A stretch of 64,000 bases of DNA, from assembly GCA_030673845.1 (NCBI GenBank), contig JAUTCQ010000017.1, positions 186,001 through 250,000 of the forward strand. Direction: 5' to 3'. The notes beneath the pieces were generated by a model. The model had not been told where the DNA came from. It saw nothing but the letters and a program-made list of their open reading frames with translations, and made no database searches. Each line of letters opens with the position of its first letter. The stretch's first letter is position 1. The position numbers and the translations under genes are program-made. The stretch is from Verrucomicrobiota bacterium JB022 (lineage in GTDB: Bacteria > Verrucomicrobiota > Verrucomicrobiia > Opitutales > Oceanipulchritudinaceae). Below are positions 36,368 through 45,900 of this stretch, one piece after another.

Positions 36368-37369
36368 CTAACCGAGGATTTCGCGGGCCACATCGCTGAG
36401 GCCCTCCATCGAAATCCCGTAATGGCGGAAGATGTCGGACTGGCTGCCCGTCACCGTATACTCGTCGGGGATGCCGACGATGCGGAACTTGCAGGGCAAG
36501 CCCGATTGCGCGATCACCGAGGCACAGGCTTCGCCCAGGCCGCCGTTGACCATGTGCTCTTCCACCGTCACCACGCGACCGCAGTCGCCGGCTGCTGCCA
36601 GCACGGCTTCCGTATCGAGCGGCTTGACCGAGGGGAGGCTGACGACGCGGCACTTGTAACCGCCGTTTTCCTCGAGGTAGGCGGCGGCGAGCAGCGCGTG
36701 GATCGTCGCTTCGCCGGTGGCGAGGAAGGCCAGGTCGCTGCCTTCGCGGAGCACGCGGGCTTCGCCGAGCTTGAAGGGCTTGTCCGTCGCGGGCAGGTCG
36801 TAAAGCGCGGCCTTGCCGAAGCGGAGGTAGACGGGCTTGTTGTGCGCGGCGGCGGCCTTGACGGCTTCGGCGGCCTCGTAGTTGTCGCCCGGGGCCACGA
36901 TCGTGATGTTGTTGATCGCGCGCAGCACGGCAAAGTCGTGCAGCGAGTGGTGCGTGGTGCCGAGCGCGCCGTAGCTGACGCCGGCGCTGATGCCCACGAC
37001 CGTCACCGGGTGGTCGGAGTAGCAGATGTCGTTCTTGATCTGCTCCAGCGAACGGGCGGTGAGGAAGCAGGCGGGGGACACGGCGAACACGTTCTTGTCA
37101 CCCGAGGCGAGGCCGGCGGCGACGCCCACGAGGTTCTGCTCGGCGATGCCGATTTCGACGATCTGCTTGGGCAGGGCGTCGCCAAAGGGCTTCAGCTTGC
37201 CCGAGCCGCGCGAGTCGCTCGTCACCGCGATGATCGAGCGATCGGCCTTGCCCAGCTCGAGCATCACGTCGGCGAAAACTTCGAGGTTGGCGCGGCCCTT
37301 TTTCAGGCCCAGCTTTTCCGCGACGGCCTTGGCCGCCGGGCTGTACATGGAGGGGGCGGGGGCGCTCAT
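36368..37369 (-). CDS. Transketolase-like protein, C-terminal subunit (Pyr + C domains)
   Basis: The 333-residue subunit holds the pyrimidine-binding domain (VTSDSRGSGKL ... VEIGIAEQNLVGVAAGLASG, whose Glu activates thiamine diphosphate; then AGVSYGALGTTHHSLHDFAV) and the C-terminal domain (GDCGRVVTVEEHMVNGGLGE). It pairs with the N-terminal subunit gene upstream, overlapping by 4 bases. Split transketolases outside core metabolism include apulose-4-phosphate transketolase (AptAB) of D-apiose catabolism. The FGGY kinase gene downstream fits that pathway, with xylulose-5-phosphate and dihydroxyacetone as products. A generic C2-transfer role in pentose metabolism cannot be excluded. Confidence 0.9.
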   Translation of the reverse strand: MSAPAPSMYSPAAKAVAEKLGLKKGRANLEVFADVMLELGKADRSIIAVTSDSRGSGKLKPFGDALPKQIVEIGIAEQNLVGVAAGLASGDKNVFAVSPACFLTARSLEQIKNDICYSDHPVTVVGISAGVSYGALGTTHHSLHDFAVLRAINNITIVAPGDNYEAAEAVKAAAAHNKPVYLRFGKAALYDLPATDKPFKLGEARVLREGSDLAFLATGEATIHALLAAAYLEENGGYKCRVVSLPSVKPLDTEAVLAAAGDCGRVVTVEEHMVNGGLGEACASVIAQSGLPCKFRIVGIPDEYTVTGSQSDIFRHYGISMEGLSDVAREILG

Positions 37370-38217
37370 GCGGAAACCACCTCCAGTTGGGCGAGGGCTG
37401 CGTCGATTTCGGCGTAGGCGCGGCTCAATTCGTCAGCGGTCGGCACCTTGTGGTGCCACTGTCCGGCGTTTTCCATAAAGCTGATACCCTTACCCTTGAT
37501 GGTGTCGGCAATGATCATGTTGGGCTTGCCCGGTTCGAGCGGCCCCTTGAGGGCGTCGGTGAGGGCGGCGTAGTCGTGGCCGTCGATGCGGCGCACGGCC
37601 CAGCCGAAGGCTTCCCACTTGTCGACCAGCGGCTCGTTGTTCATCACGGCGCTGGTGGGGCCGGTGATCTGCAGGTGGTTGCAGTCGATGATGGCGGTGA
37701 GGTTGTCGAGGCCGTAGTGGGCACCCGCGAGGGCGGCTTCCCAGTTCGAGCCTTCGGCCAGCTCGCCGTCGCCCATCAGCGTAAAGACGCGGTAGGGCGC
37801 ATCGTCGAGCTTGGCGGCGATGGCGTTGCCGACCGCGATCGGCAGGCCGTGGCCCAGGGCGCCCGTGTTTTGCTCCACGCCCGGGATCTTGCGGGTGGGG
37901 TGGCCGACGAAGTGCGAGTTGTAGCAGCAGAGCTGTTCGAGCTCCTCTGCCTTGTAGAAGCCCTTGTCCGCCAATACGACGAAGAGTGCCTCCACGGAGT
38001 GGCCCTTGCTCTGGATATAGCGGTCCCGCATCGGGTCCTTGAAGGTCTCGGGGGAGACGTTGAGGATCCGGTTGTAGAGGACGTTGAGGATATCCAGGCA
38101 CGAGAGGCTGCCGCCGGTGTGGCCGGCGCCGGCATGCGAGATCCAACGCAGGACGTCGCGGCGATATTGCAGCGACTTCCGGGCGAGGTCTTGGTCAGTG
38201 AGCGCTTGGGTTGGCAT
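37366..38217 (-). CDS. Transketolase-like protein, N-terminal TPP-binding subunit
   Basis: The 283-residue subunit carries the thiamine diphosphate/metal site GDGELAEGSNWEAALAGA continuing to IIDCNHLQITG (GDG-x26-N type). It also has the phosphate-site elements SHAGAGHTGGSLSCLDILNVL and GHGLPIAVGNAIAAKLD. It forms the first half of a split transketolase; its stop overlaps the start of the second-half gene (ATGA). It follows the isomerase gene by 7 bases. Confidence 0.92.
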   Translation of the reverse strand: MPTQALTDQDLARKSLQYRRDVLRWISHAGAGHTGGSLSCLDILNVLYNRILNVSPETFKDPMRDRYIQSKGHSVEALFVVLADKGFYKAEELEQLCCYNSHFVGHPTRKIPGVEQNTGALGHGLPIAVGNAIAAKLDDAPYRVFTLMGDGELAEGSNWEAALAGAHYGLDNLTAIIDCNHLQITGPTSAVMNNEPLVDKWEAFGWAVRRIDGHDYAALTDALKGPLEPGKPNMIIADTIKGKGISFMENAGQWHHKVPTADELSRAYAEIDAALAQLEVVSA

Positions 38218-38224
38218 GGTCTCT

Positions 38225-39646
38225 TTAGGCTTCCGATGCGTGGTGGTAGACGCCCCAGCCGAGATACTTGGCGAAGGCTTCCTCGAGGATGCCGGCCGTA
38301 TGGGAGGCGTTCATCACCACATGGTGTTCAAATCCTTCTTCGCAGATGTAGCGCATCAGGCGCTGGAGCTGCGGCACCTGGGCGACCGCACGGTTGCCGA
38401 AGGTCTTCAGCTCGTCATTGGTCAACTGGCCCTGGCCGACGTAGGCGCGGATGGTGCCGTTGATGTCGTCGGTCGTGATGCGGCCGTAGGTCAGCGGGGC
38501 TGCCGGGGTGCGGCCGTCGAGCGCGCCATAGGTGTTCTCTTCGCCCACCGTGGTGCCGAGGATCGGCGCGGTCGAAACCTTGGCCTTGTCGAGGAACGAC
38601 TTGGCCCAGTTGCCGCAGTGGAAGAGCACGCACTTGTCGAGGTCGTCGCCGTAGTTGTTGTTCCAGTCCACCAGTGCGCTGGGGGAGTTGGAGGCGAGCT
38701 GCATGGCATACATGGTCAACACGCCGGTCACGTCGACTTCGCAGGCGCTGGGCAGGAAGTTCTCGCTCATCATGCTCATGCTGGTGCACACGTTGCAGCC
38801 GTGGTTTTGCTGCACGGAGGTCCAGCACTGGATGGCGGTGGCGTCGAGCGCGTTGGCCGTCACGAATTCATCGAGCACCACGCCGAGGCGGGCCATCTGG
38901 ACCATCTTGGGGCTGGGCACGCTGGTGGTGTCGGCGTAGGCGTTCATCTCCGCGATCTTGGCGAGGAGGCGCTGGTCCTGTTCACCGATCTTCTGGGCGC
39001 TGCCGAGGATTTCGGAGAGGTCGACCGTGGTGACGGAGATGCCGTTGCGCTCGAGGATCTTCTCGCTGTAGCGCACGGTGTTGAAAGCGCCCGGGCGGGC
39101 ACCCACGGCACCGATGCGGACGCCCTTCATGCCGCGCACCACGCGGCAGACGCCCAGGAAGCGCTCGAGGTCGGCGCGGAAAATGGGGGAGGTGGGGTGG
39201 ACGACGTGCTGCGTGGTGAGCGAGTAGGGGATACCGGCCTGGCGCAGGTTGTTGCAGACGGAGATCTTGCCGCAGAAGGCGTCGCGGCGGCGGATCACGT
39301 CGAGGCGGTTCAGGTCGTCCGGGTAGCCCTGGATGAGCACGGGCACGTTGAGGCCGGCCAGCTTGAGCGTGTCGGCCACGCCCTTTTCGTCGCCAAAGTT
39401 GGGCAGGCACACGAGCACGCCACCGATCTTGTCGCGATTGGCGCGGAAGAGTTCGGCGCAGGCGCGCGCGTCGGCATGCGTCTCTACGCCGCCGAGCTTC
39501 GTGGTCGATTCATCGAGCATGACCGCTTCGATGCCCATTTCGGCCAACAGCTTACTGACGTCTTCGCGGGCTTCGGGGACCAGCCGATCCGGAAAGAAGT
39601 CGCGGTTGCCAAAAATGACACCAAGGGCAAACGGGGTGTTTTTCAT
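38225..39646 (-). CDS. L-fucose/L-arabinose isomerase-fold protein, first gene of the operon
   Basis: The 473-residue protein belongs to the fucose/arabinose isomerase superfamily. It has Rossmann-like N-terminal domains (VLVCLPNFGDEKGVADTL, VPVLIQGYPDDLNRLDVI, CGKISVCNNLRQAGIPYSLT) and VRIGAVGARPGAFNTVRYSE. A metal-site region with CWTSVQQNHGCNVCTSMSMM and SACEVDVTGVLTMYAMQLAS follows. The Glu and Asp in the latter match metal-ligand positions of the family. The C-terminal half has LFHCGNWAKSF and FEHHVVMNASHTA. It probably isomerises the sugar that the FGGY kinase and split transketolase then process. The ATG at 39646 is preferred over 39706, whose extra 20 residues are not family-like. Confidence 0.82.
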   Translation of the reverse strand: MKNTPFALGVIFGNRDFFPDRLVPEAREDVSKLLAEMGIEAVMLDESTTKLGGVETHADARACAELFRANRDKIGGVLVCLPNFGDEKGVADTLKLAGLNVPVLIQGYPDDLNRLDVIRRRDAFCGKISVCNNLRQAGIPYSLTTQHVVHPTSPIFRADLERFLGVCRVVRGMKGVRIGAVGARPGAFNTVRYSEKILERNGISVTTVDLSEILGSAQKIGEQDQRLLAKIAEMNAYADTTSVPSPKMVQMARLGVVLDEFVTANALDATAIQCWTSVQQNHGCNVCTSMSMMSENFLPSACEVDVTGVLTMYAMQLASNSPSALVDWNNNYGDDLDKCVLFHCGNWAKSFLDKAKVSTAPILGTTVGEENTYGALDGRTPAAPLTYGRITTDDINGTIRAYVGQGQLTNDELKTFGNRAVAQVPQLQRLMRYICEEGFEHHVVMNASHTAGILEEAFAKYLGWGVYHHASEA

Positions 39647-39804
39647 GAAAAAAGCAGTGAAGTTTAATGAAATGGCAGGATAGGCTGGATTTTCAATAGA
39701 ATTCATCCAGCTTGGAACTCACGGGTATCATAGAATAAGCATCGCGCTTGTTCCACCCGAATATTCGTTGATTCTCCCCGGATACTAAGGTCTGATCGCC
39801 ACGC
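39647..39804. promoter_or_regulatory. Divergent promoter region of the operon and its AraC regulator
   Basis: This 158-base AT-richer gap separates the leftward 15-gene operon from the rightward AraC gene. It holds a perfect 10-base palindrome, CGAATATTCG (39758-39767), central enough to be a regulator site. I cannot assign -35/-10 elements with confidence. Confidence 0.5.
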
Positions 39805-40653
39805 GTGTTTCATTTTGATCCCAGCCGCCCCGACTTCGCGCCCTACGGATTCACCTGCGTCCGTTGGGTGCCCTCGCTGATGAAGCGGCCCGACCACCAC
39901 AACGAGATCGAGCTGAACCTGCTGTGGGAAGGCTCCGTCACCTACCTGCTGGGCGCAGGCAAGGTGCAGGTCGAGGCCGGGCAGCTCAGCCTCTTCTGGG
40001 CCGCTATCCCGCACCAGATCATCGATTTCAGCGAAAACGCCGGCTATTTCGTCGTCACGATCCCCTTTGCGTGGTTCCTGCAATTTCGCCTGCCCGAGCG
40101 CATCGTCCAGCCCCTCTTGCGCGGCGAGATGGTGCAGGAGCTCGACCCCGCTCGCCGCGAGCTGGACCTGCGCCTCGTGGAGCAGTGGGAGCGCGATCTG
40201 GGCCTGCCCGGCACGGAGCCCCAGCAAGTGGCCCTCGCCGAGATGGAGGCCCGCCTGCGCCGCCTCGCGCTGACCCACCCGACCGATTCTGCACCCGATC
40301 GTGCGACCAATCTGGCCGAGGGCGGGTTGAACAAGGCGGAGCAAATGGCCCTCTTCATCGCCCGCCGCTACACCGAGCCGCTGACCGTCGAGGCAATCGC
40401 CGGCGCGGTGGAGCTGCACCCGAACTACGCCATGGGCCTCTTTCGCACCGCTTTCGGCACCACCCTGATGGATTATTTGTTGCACCACCGCGTTTCGCAT
40501 GCGCAGCGTTTATTGGCCACCACCGACCGCAAGATCGTCGACCTCGCGCTCGAGTCCGGCTTCAGCTCCCTCAGCCGCTTCAACGACGCCTTCCGCAAGA
40601 CCTGCGGCGTGACGCCCCGCGAATACCGCCGACAGCACGCCGTGAAGGTTTAA
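39805..40653 (+). CDS. AraC-family regulator with cupin-like N-terminus
   Basis: The 282-residue regulator has an N-terminal cupin sensor (HHNEIELNLLWEGSVTYLLG ... AGQLSLFWAAIPHQIID) and a C-terminal AraC double HTH. The latter comprises LTVEAIAGAVELHPNYAMGLF and KIVDLALESGFSSLSRFNDAFRKTCGVTPREYRR, the standard AraC signature. The start is a GTG at 39805. It is transcribed away from the 15-gene operon with a 158-base shared promoter region, so it is the obvious candidate activator of that operon. The inducer is presumably a released sugar. Confidence 0.93.
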   Translation: MFHFDPSRPDFAPYGFTCVRWVPSLMKRPDHHNEIELNLLWEGSVTYLLGAGKVQVEAGQLSLFWAAIPHQIIDFSENAGYFVVTIPFAWFLQFRLPERIVQPLLRGEMVQELDPARRELDLRLVEQWERDLGLPGTEPQQVALAEMEARLRRLALTHPTDSAPDRATNLAEGGLNKAEQMALFIARRYTEPLTVEAIAGAVELHPNYAMGLFRTAFGTTLMDYLLHHRVSHAQRLLATTDRKIVDLALESGFSSLSRFNDAFRKTCGVTPREYRRQHAVKV

Positions 40654-40658
40654 TTTTC

Positions 40659-40809
40659 AGCCGCAGATGAACGCAGATTTACGCATATAATGATGAAACC
40701 CAAGGCTACTTACACCTTTCGCCCACCTTTGACCCCAGCTCTGCACAGAACACATTTTTGATCCAGTATTTCTGCCTTTATCCGCGTAAATCTGCGTCCA
40801 TCTGCGGCT
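40659..40809. repeat. MITE/REP-like element with 32-base terminal inverted repeats
   Basis: The left arm (40659-40690, AGCCGCAGATGAACGCAGAT...) and the inverted right arm (40778-40809) match at about 29 of 32 positions, enclosing an 87-base spacer. Each arm also has an internal 12-13-base periodicity (GCAGATGAAC / GCAGATTTAC). The element fills the gap between the AraC gene and the beta-helix gene almost exactly. Nearly the same word is common in intergenic regions of environmental bacteria. No transposase is near. Confidence 0.72.
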
Positions 40810-40838
40810 AATAAAAGACCTTTCAATCCCTTTCCCCT

Positions 40839-42707
40839 ATGACGACATCCCCGACACGCTTCTTCTCGCTCGCCGCGCTCTTGGGCTGCCTGGTGACGCC
40901 GCTCGCGGCCCAACCCCACGAAATCTGGGTCTCGCCCGATGGTGACGACGCCCAAGCTGGCACTCAAGACGCCCCGTTGGCCACGATAGAACGCGCTCAG
41001 CGGCAGGCCCGCGACCTGCGCCGCCTGAAGGATCCGGCCATCGCCGAAGGCATCCGCATCGTCATCCGTGGCGGCACCTACCGGCTCGACCAGCCCATGC
41101 TCGTGCGTTGGGAAGACTCCGGCACCGCCGAGAGCCCCACCGTGTTCGCGGCGGCCGAGGGCGAGCGCCCGGTTATTTCCGGCGGTGTGTCGCTCGAAGG
41201 CTGGCAGCAGCAGGCCAATTCGCCCCTGTGGGTGGCTGATGCGCCGCTCGTGGGCGACCGTCCGCTCCAGTTCCGCAACCTCTGGATCAACGGCGAGCGC
41301 GGCCAGCGTGCCCGCGAGGCCGATGGCGAAGACCTGCACCGCGTGCTCGCCTGGGACAAGGAGAACGAGGTGGGCGTGATCGAGGCCAGCGCCGTCGAAG
41401 GCCTCGGCGAACCGGCCGGGCTCGAATTTGTGATCCACCAGATGTGGGCCATCGCGATCCTGCGCGTGAAGTCCATCGAGATCGACGGCGACGAGGCGCG
41501 CCTGCAGTTTCACCAGCCCGAGCATCAAGTGCAGTTCGAGCACCCCTGGCCGCCGGTGGTGATCAACGAAGAATACGGTAACTCCGCCTACTACCTCGCC
41601 AACCGTCTCGAGTTCGTCGACGAGCCCGGCGAGTGGTATCAAGATCCGAAGAGCGGGAAGGTCTACTACTACCCGCGCGCGGGTGAGACGCCGGCCAAAG
41701 CCGAGGTGATCGCGCCGGTGCTGGAAACGCTGGTCGAGGTGGCCGGTGCGCCGGGTTGGCCGGTCGAGCACGTGGAGTTCGAAGGCCTGCAATTTTCGCA
41801 CACCACCTGGATGCGCCCTTCGGAGTTTGGCTACGTGCCCCTGCAGGCCGGCTTCTATATGTATGAGGCCTACAAGCTCAAGCAGCCCGGCACGGAAGAC
41901 AAGGCGGGTCTTGAGAATCAGGCCTGGGTGGGCCGCAAGCCGGGTGCCGTCGAGCTGCGTTACACCCAAGGCACGGCCTTCCGTGGCTGCTTCTTTGAAC
42001 ACCTCGCCTCCAGCGGCCTCGATTACGTGATCGGTGCCAAGCACGACACGGTGGAGGGCAACGTCTTCCGCGACATCGGCGGCAACGGCTTTGTCGTCGG
42101 CCCCTTCCAGGAAGAAGGCGTCGAGACCCACATCCCCTACAACCGCGCTCCGGAAGTCGACCACTGCGTCGGCACCCGCTTCGTCAACAACCTCGTCAAC
42201 GACGTGGCGCACGACGACTGGGGCTGCGTGGGCGTTGCGGCCGGCTACGTGAGCGAAATCGAGATCGCGCACAACGAGATTTCCGATGTGGCCTACTCCG
42301 GGATCAGCCTCGGCTGGGGCTGGACGCGCACCGAGACGGTGATGCGCGACAACCGCGTGCAAAACAACCACATCCACCACTTCGGCAAGGCCATGTACGA
42401 CACGGGTGGCATCTATACGCTCTCCAACCAGCCCAACACCGTGATCAGCGGCAACGCAGTCCACACCATCTACCGCCCGCCCTTCGTGCACGACCCCTAC
42501 CACTGGTCCTACATCTACCTCGACGAGGGCTCCGCCAACATTACGATCGAGAACAACTGGGCCGAGGGGATCAAGTTTTCCACCAATGCCAACGGGCCCG
42601 GCAATGTCTGGCGCAACAACGGGCCCGACGTCAGTGACGAAGTGCGCGAAAACGCGGGCCTGCAGGGTGAATACCGTTCGTTGCTGCAGTTTGCGACCGT
42701 GAAATAG
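40839..42707 (+). CDS. Exported right-handed beta-helix enzyme, GH141-like
   Basis: The 622-residue protein has a signal peptide (FFSLAALLGCLVTPLAAQP) and a parallel beta-helix. The start IWVSPDGDDAQAGTQDAPLA, then IVIRGGTYRLDQPMLV and SGTAESPTVFAAAEGERPVI, is typical of a large family that includes GH141 (alpha-L-fucosidase and xylanase members). Later coils carry FVNNLVNDVAHDDWG, YSGISLGWGW and YDTGGIYTLSNQPNTVI, with clustered Asp/Glu suitable for catalysis. The GH141 assignment is by overall resemblance only. It is not in the operon but lies right after its regulator, which supports a related role in glycan breakdown. Confidence 0.68.
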   Translation: MTTSPTRFFSLAALLGCLVTPLAAQPHEIWVSPDGDDAQAGTQDAPLATIERAQRQARDLRRLKDPAIAEGIRIVIRGGTYRLDQPMLVRWEDSGTAESPTVFAAAEGERPVISGGVSLEGWQQQANSPLWVADAPLVGDRPLQFRNLWINGERGQRAREADGEDLHRVLAWDKENEVGVIEASAVEGLGEPAGLEFVIHQMWAIAILRVKSIEIDGDEARLQFHQPEHQVQFEHPWPPVVINEEYGNSAYYLANRLEFVDEPGEWYQDPKSGKVYYYPRAGETPAKAEVIAPVLETLVEVAGAPGWPVEHVEFEGLQFSHTTWMRPSEFGYVPLQAGFYMYEAYKLKQPGTEDKAGLENQAWVGRKPGAVELRYTQGTAFRGCFFEHLASSGLDYVIGAKHDTVEGNVFRDIGGNGFVVGPFQEEGVETHIPYNRAPEVDHCVGTRFVNNLVNDVAHDDWGCVGVAAGYVSEIEIAHNEISDVAYSGISLGWGWTRTETVMRDNRVQNNHIHHFGKAMYDTGGIYTLSNQPNTVISGNAVHTIYRPPFVHDPYHWSYIYLDEGSANITIENNWAEGIKFSTNANGPGNVWRNNGPDVSDEVRENAGLQGEYRSLLQFATVK

Positions 42708-42719
42708 GGGCGAGCGCTC

Positions 42720-42773
42720 GCGAAACGTAGTGGGATTTCATGAACGAGGCATGAAAAATCCCATTGCGTTCGC
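42720..42773. other. Long imperfect hairpin downstream of the beta-helix gene
   Basis: GCGAAACGTAGTGGGATTT-CATG (from 42720) pairs with CATGAAAAATCCCATTGCG-TTCGC (to 42773) over about 22 positions with a 2-base bulge and a 7-base AACGAGG loop. It lies 13 bases after the stop at 42707. The rest of the gap to 42903 shows no gene. It may act as terminator or be part of a dispersed repeat; there is no T-tract. Confidence 0.5.
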
Positions 42774-42902
42774 TTACCCGAAATGCAAGGCTGTGGGGTA
42801 AACCCCGCGCAGTTACCCCTGTCTGGCTCTCGGCCCTCCCCAAGGTCGAGTAGTAGGGCGACTGCATCAGAGCGGGGTGCCCCTTCCACTACTCTCCTCG
42901 GT

Positions 42903-45900
42903 ATGTTAAAAAGTTCCCTCATCCGCCCTGCCCGCGTTTCCACGTGCTGGGCCTTGATCACGATGGCGCCGGTTTGGGCGTTTGGCCAAGGCTCCAACGA
43001 TCTGATTGCCTACGAAGGCTTCGACTATGCCGTCGGTGCCGAGCTAACCGCCACCGGCACCTACAACGGCGGTACGGGCTGGGGTAGCGGCTGGGCCACC
43101 AACCAAGGGGGCGACGCCACTATCCGCCAGGCGGGCATGTTTTATCGCGATGCTTCCGGTTACCGCCTCGAAATTGGCGGTCGCTCGGTGCTGGCCACCG
43201 GCGAAGGCTCCAACCTCGGCCTCTGGCGCAATCTCGCCAGCCAGGTGACCGGCAACATCGGCGACACCGTCTACCTCTCGTTCATCGCGCGGAATGTTGG
43301 CCAAAAGGCGGACATCAATGATCCCGATTGGGGTACGTTGCCGCTGCGTTTCAAGACGGTCTACCCTATTCCTGCGGGCGTTTCCGTTCAGAAAGCAGGC
43401 ACAACCACTGCCAATGCTTTAATCGGGCACCCGTTGGACCAACTGAGCGCCACGCCTACAACTGTGCGCAATTACCAGAGCTGGCAGGTCGCCAGCAAGT
43501 CCACGACGGTTGATTCCAATACCCCCGATGATCAAGTGACCTTTGTCGTGGTGCGCTTCGACTTTATCGATGCTGGCGGTGGAGCAGTCGGGACCAAGGT
43601 CTCGCTCTTTACCAACCCCCAATTGGGGGATGAGGGCGTGAATGCGCCCGTGTCGCAAAATATCACCAGTAGCGGTGCGGCATACGCACTCAAAGGCGCG
43701 GATTTTGCGGCGATTGGACTACAGGCCTCCGCGGGCACCGCCGTGGCTCCGGCATCGCAGATGGAGTTCGACGAAATTCGCCTCGGTCGCACCTGGGCTT
43801 CGGTTACGCCGAGCAAGCTGGATGACGGCGACGGCGACGGCATCCCGGACGTCGACGACCCGGACGACGATAATGACGGCATCCTGGATGCGGATGACCC
43901 CGACGATGACAATGATGGCCTGACCGACGCTGAAGAGGCGATCCTCGGTACCTTCCCGACTTACGCGGATTCCGATCTGGATGGCGTCATCGACGGTGAA
44001 GACGCTTTCCCGCTGGACAGCAGCGAATGGGCTGACACCGATGGCGATGGCATCGGCAATAATGCCGACCTCGACGACGACGACGACGGCATTCCAGATG
44101 TCGATGAGGTCGCGGCCGGGACCGACCCGCTGAAGGCCGATACCGATAGCGACGGCATTGATGACCCGGATGACGTCTTCCCGCTCGATCCTGAGGAATG
44201 GGCCGATACCGATGGTGATGGCATAGGAAACAATGCCGACCTCGATGACGATAACGATGGCTCTACTGACGAAGAGGAGGCATTGGCCGGCACCGATCCT
44301 CTGAACCCTGACACCGACGGCGACGGCGCGCTCGATGGGGCGGACCCGCTCCCGCTGAGCGCGGCCCCTGCGTTCCCAGGTGCCGATGGCGCCGGCCGCT
44401 ATACCAGCGGCGGTCGTGGCGGTATCGTCTATCACGTGACGAGCCTCGACGGCGAAATCGACGGCGACCGCAGCAACACCCCCGGCACGCTCCCCTACGG
44501 CCTCAACGACGCCAACTTTACGGTCGACGGCGTGGTGCAGCCCCGGGTGATCGTCTTCGATGTGGGCGGCACAATCTGGCTCGGCCAGCGCGCATCCGTC
44601 AACAACGTGGGCTGGGATACCCAAGATCCGATTACGGCGGGCTCGCACATCACCATTGCCGGCCAGACGGCACCCGGCGGCATCGTGATCGCCGGCGGTG
44701 GCCTCAAGACGGGCGGAGAAAACCTGATCGTGCGCAACCTGATCATCGCTCCGGGCTATGGCGGTCGCGGCTTCACCCCGCAGTCGGATGATTTGCCCGA
44801 TTCCTTTACCTACGATGCGATGAATGTCTCGTCGCACAAAGTGATGGTCGACCACGTTACGACCATTTTTGCGACCGACGAAACCATCTCGGTCGACGAA
44901 CGTGCGGACCATGTGACGATCCAGTACAGCAGCATCTCGCAAGGTCAGAATTACCCGCAGGCCGATGCGGAGGCGAGTGGCGTCAAATACACCGGCCACG
45001 CCCTCGGTTCGCTGGCCCAGCCGGGCACCGACGCCAAGGTCAGTATCGTCAACAATCTTTACGCGCACCAGAAGGGCCGTTTGCCCCGCATCGGCACCGA
45101 AGTCAGCAAGCTGACCGATCCGACGCGCGGCGCCTATGTCGACTTCCGTAACAATGTGGTCTACAACTGGCTCGGCACGGCTGGGACAGGCGCGGGTGGC
45201 CAGCCGGCGCAAGCCAATTTCGTCAACAACTTCTATCTCGCAGGCAACGGCGGCTGGGACCCCATTGGTGGGGCCGATACCGGTTTGCACCTGGTGGATG
45301 GTGGCACGGGAGTCTTCTCCGGCAACGACACGGCCCTGACGCTCGTCTACCACGCGGGCAACATGATCGACCGCAACAAGGACGGCGACGCGGACGACTT
45401 CCAGCTCGTGACCGAGGCCGGGGTGTCGAGTGCCTTCACCTCGCTCACACGACAAGCCCAGCCCTTCAGTGAAGTGCCCTACTATGGCACGACGCTGCCA
45501 GCCCGTGACGCTTTCGACCGTGTCGTGAGCTTTGCCGGGGCCAACTGGAACAACCGCCACCCGATCGATGCCCGCATCTTTGAGGAGACGGCGACTGTTA
45601 CCGGCTTGATCATCGACTTCGCCGATCCGTGGCATGGCACCGAGTGGAACGACCTGATGGCCAAGCGCTCGGCAACTCGCCACGGCGGGGTAGGCGGCAC
45701 GGGTGACTATGCACGCCCGGCTGGTTACGATACCGACGGCGACGGCTTACCGGACGCTTGGGAAAAGGCGATGGGCCTCGACCCGAACGTGGCCAGCGCC
45801 AACGGCGATTCCGACCGCGACACCTACACCGACATCGAGGAGTTTGTGAATGCCCTCGGCGCCTTCCCGGCCCCGGCAACGCTGGTGGCGGACAAGAGCG

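Noticed and set aside
17738-39646. Bacterial microcompartment locus for fucose/rhamnose, as in other Verrucomicrobiota and Planctomycetes
   Set aside because: No shell protein, aldolase or CoA-acylating aldehyde dehydrogenase gene is present.
43822-44345. Dense short direct repeats that could look like a CRISPR or satellite
   Set aside because: They are in-frame GAC/GAT-rich codons of calcium-binding DxDxDG motifs, without constant-length repeats or unique spacers.
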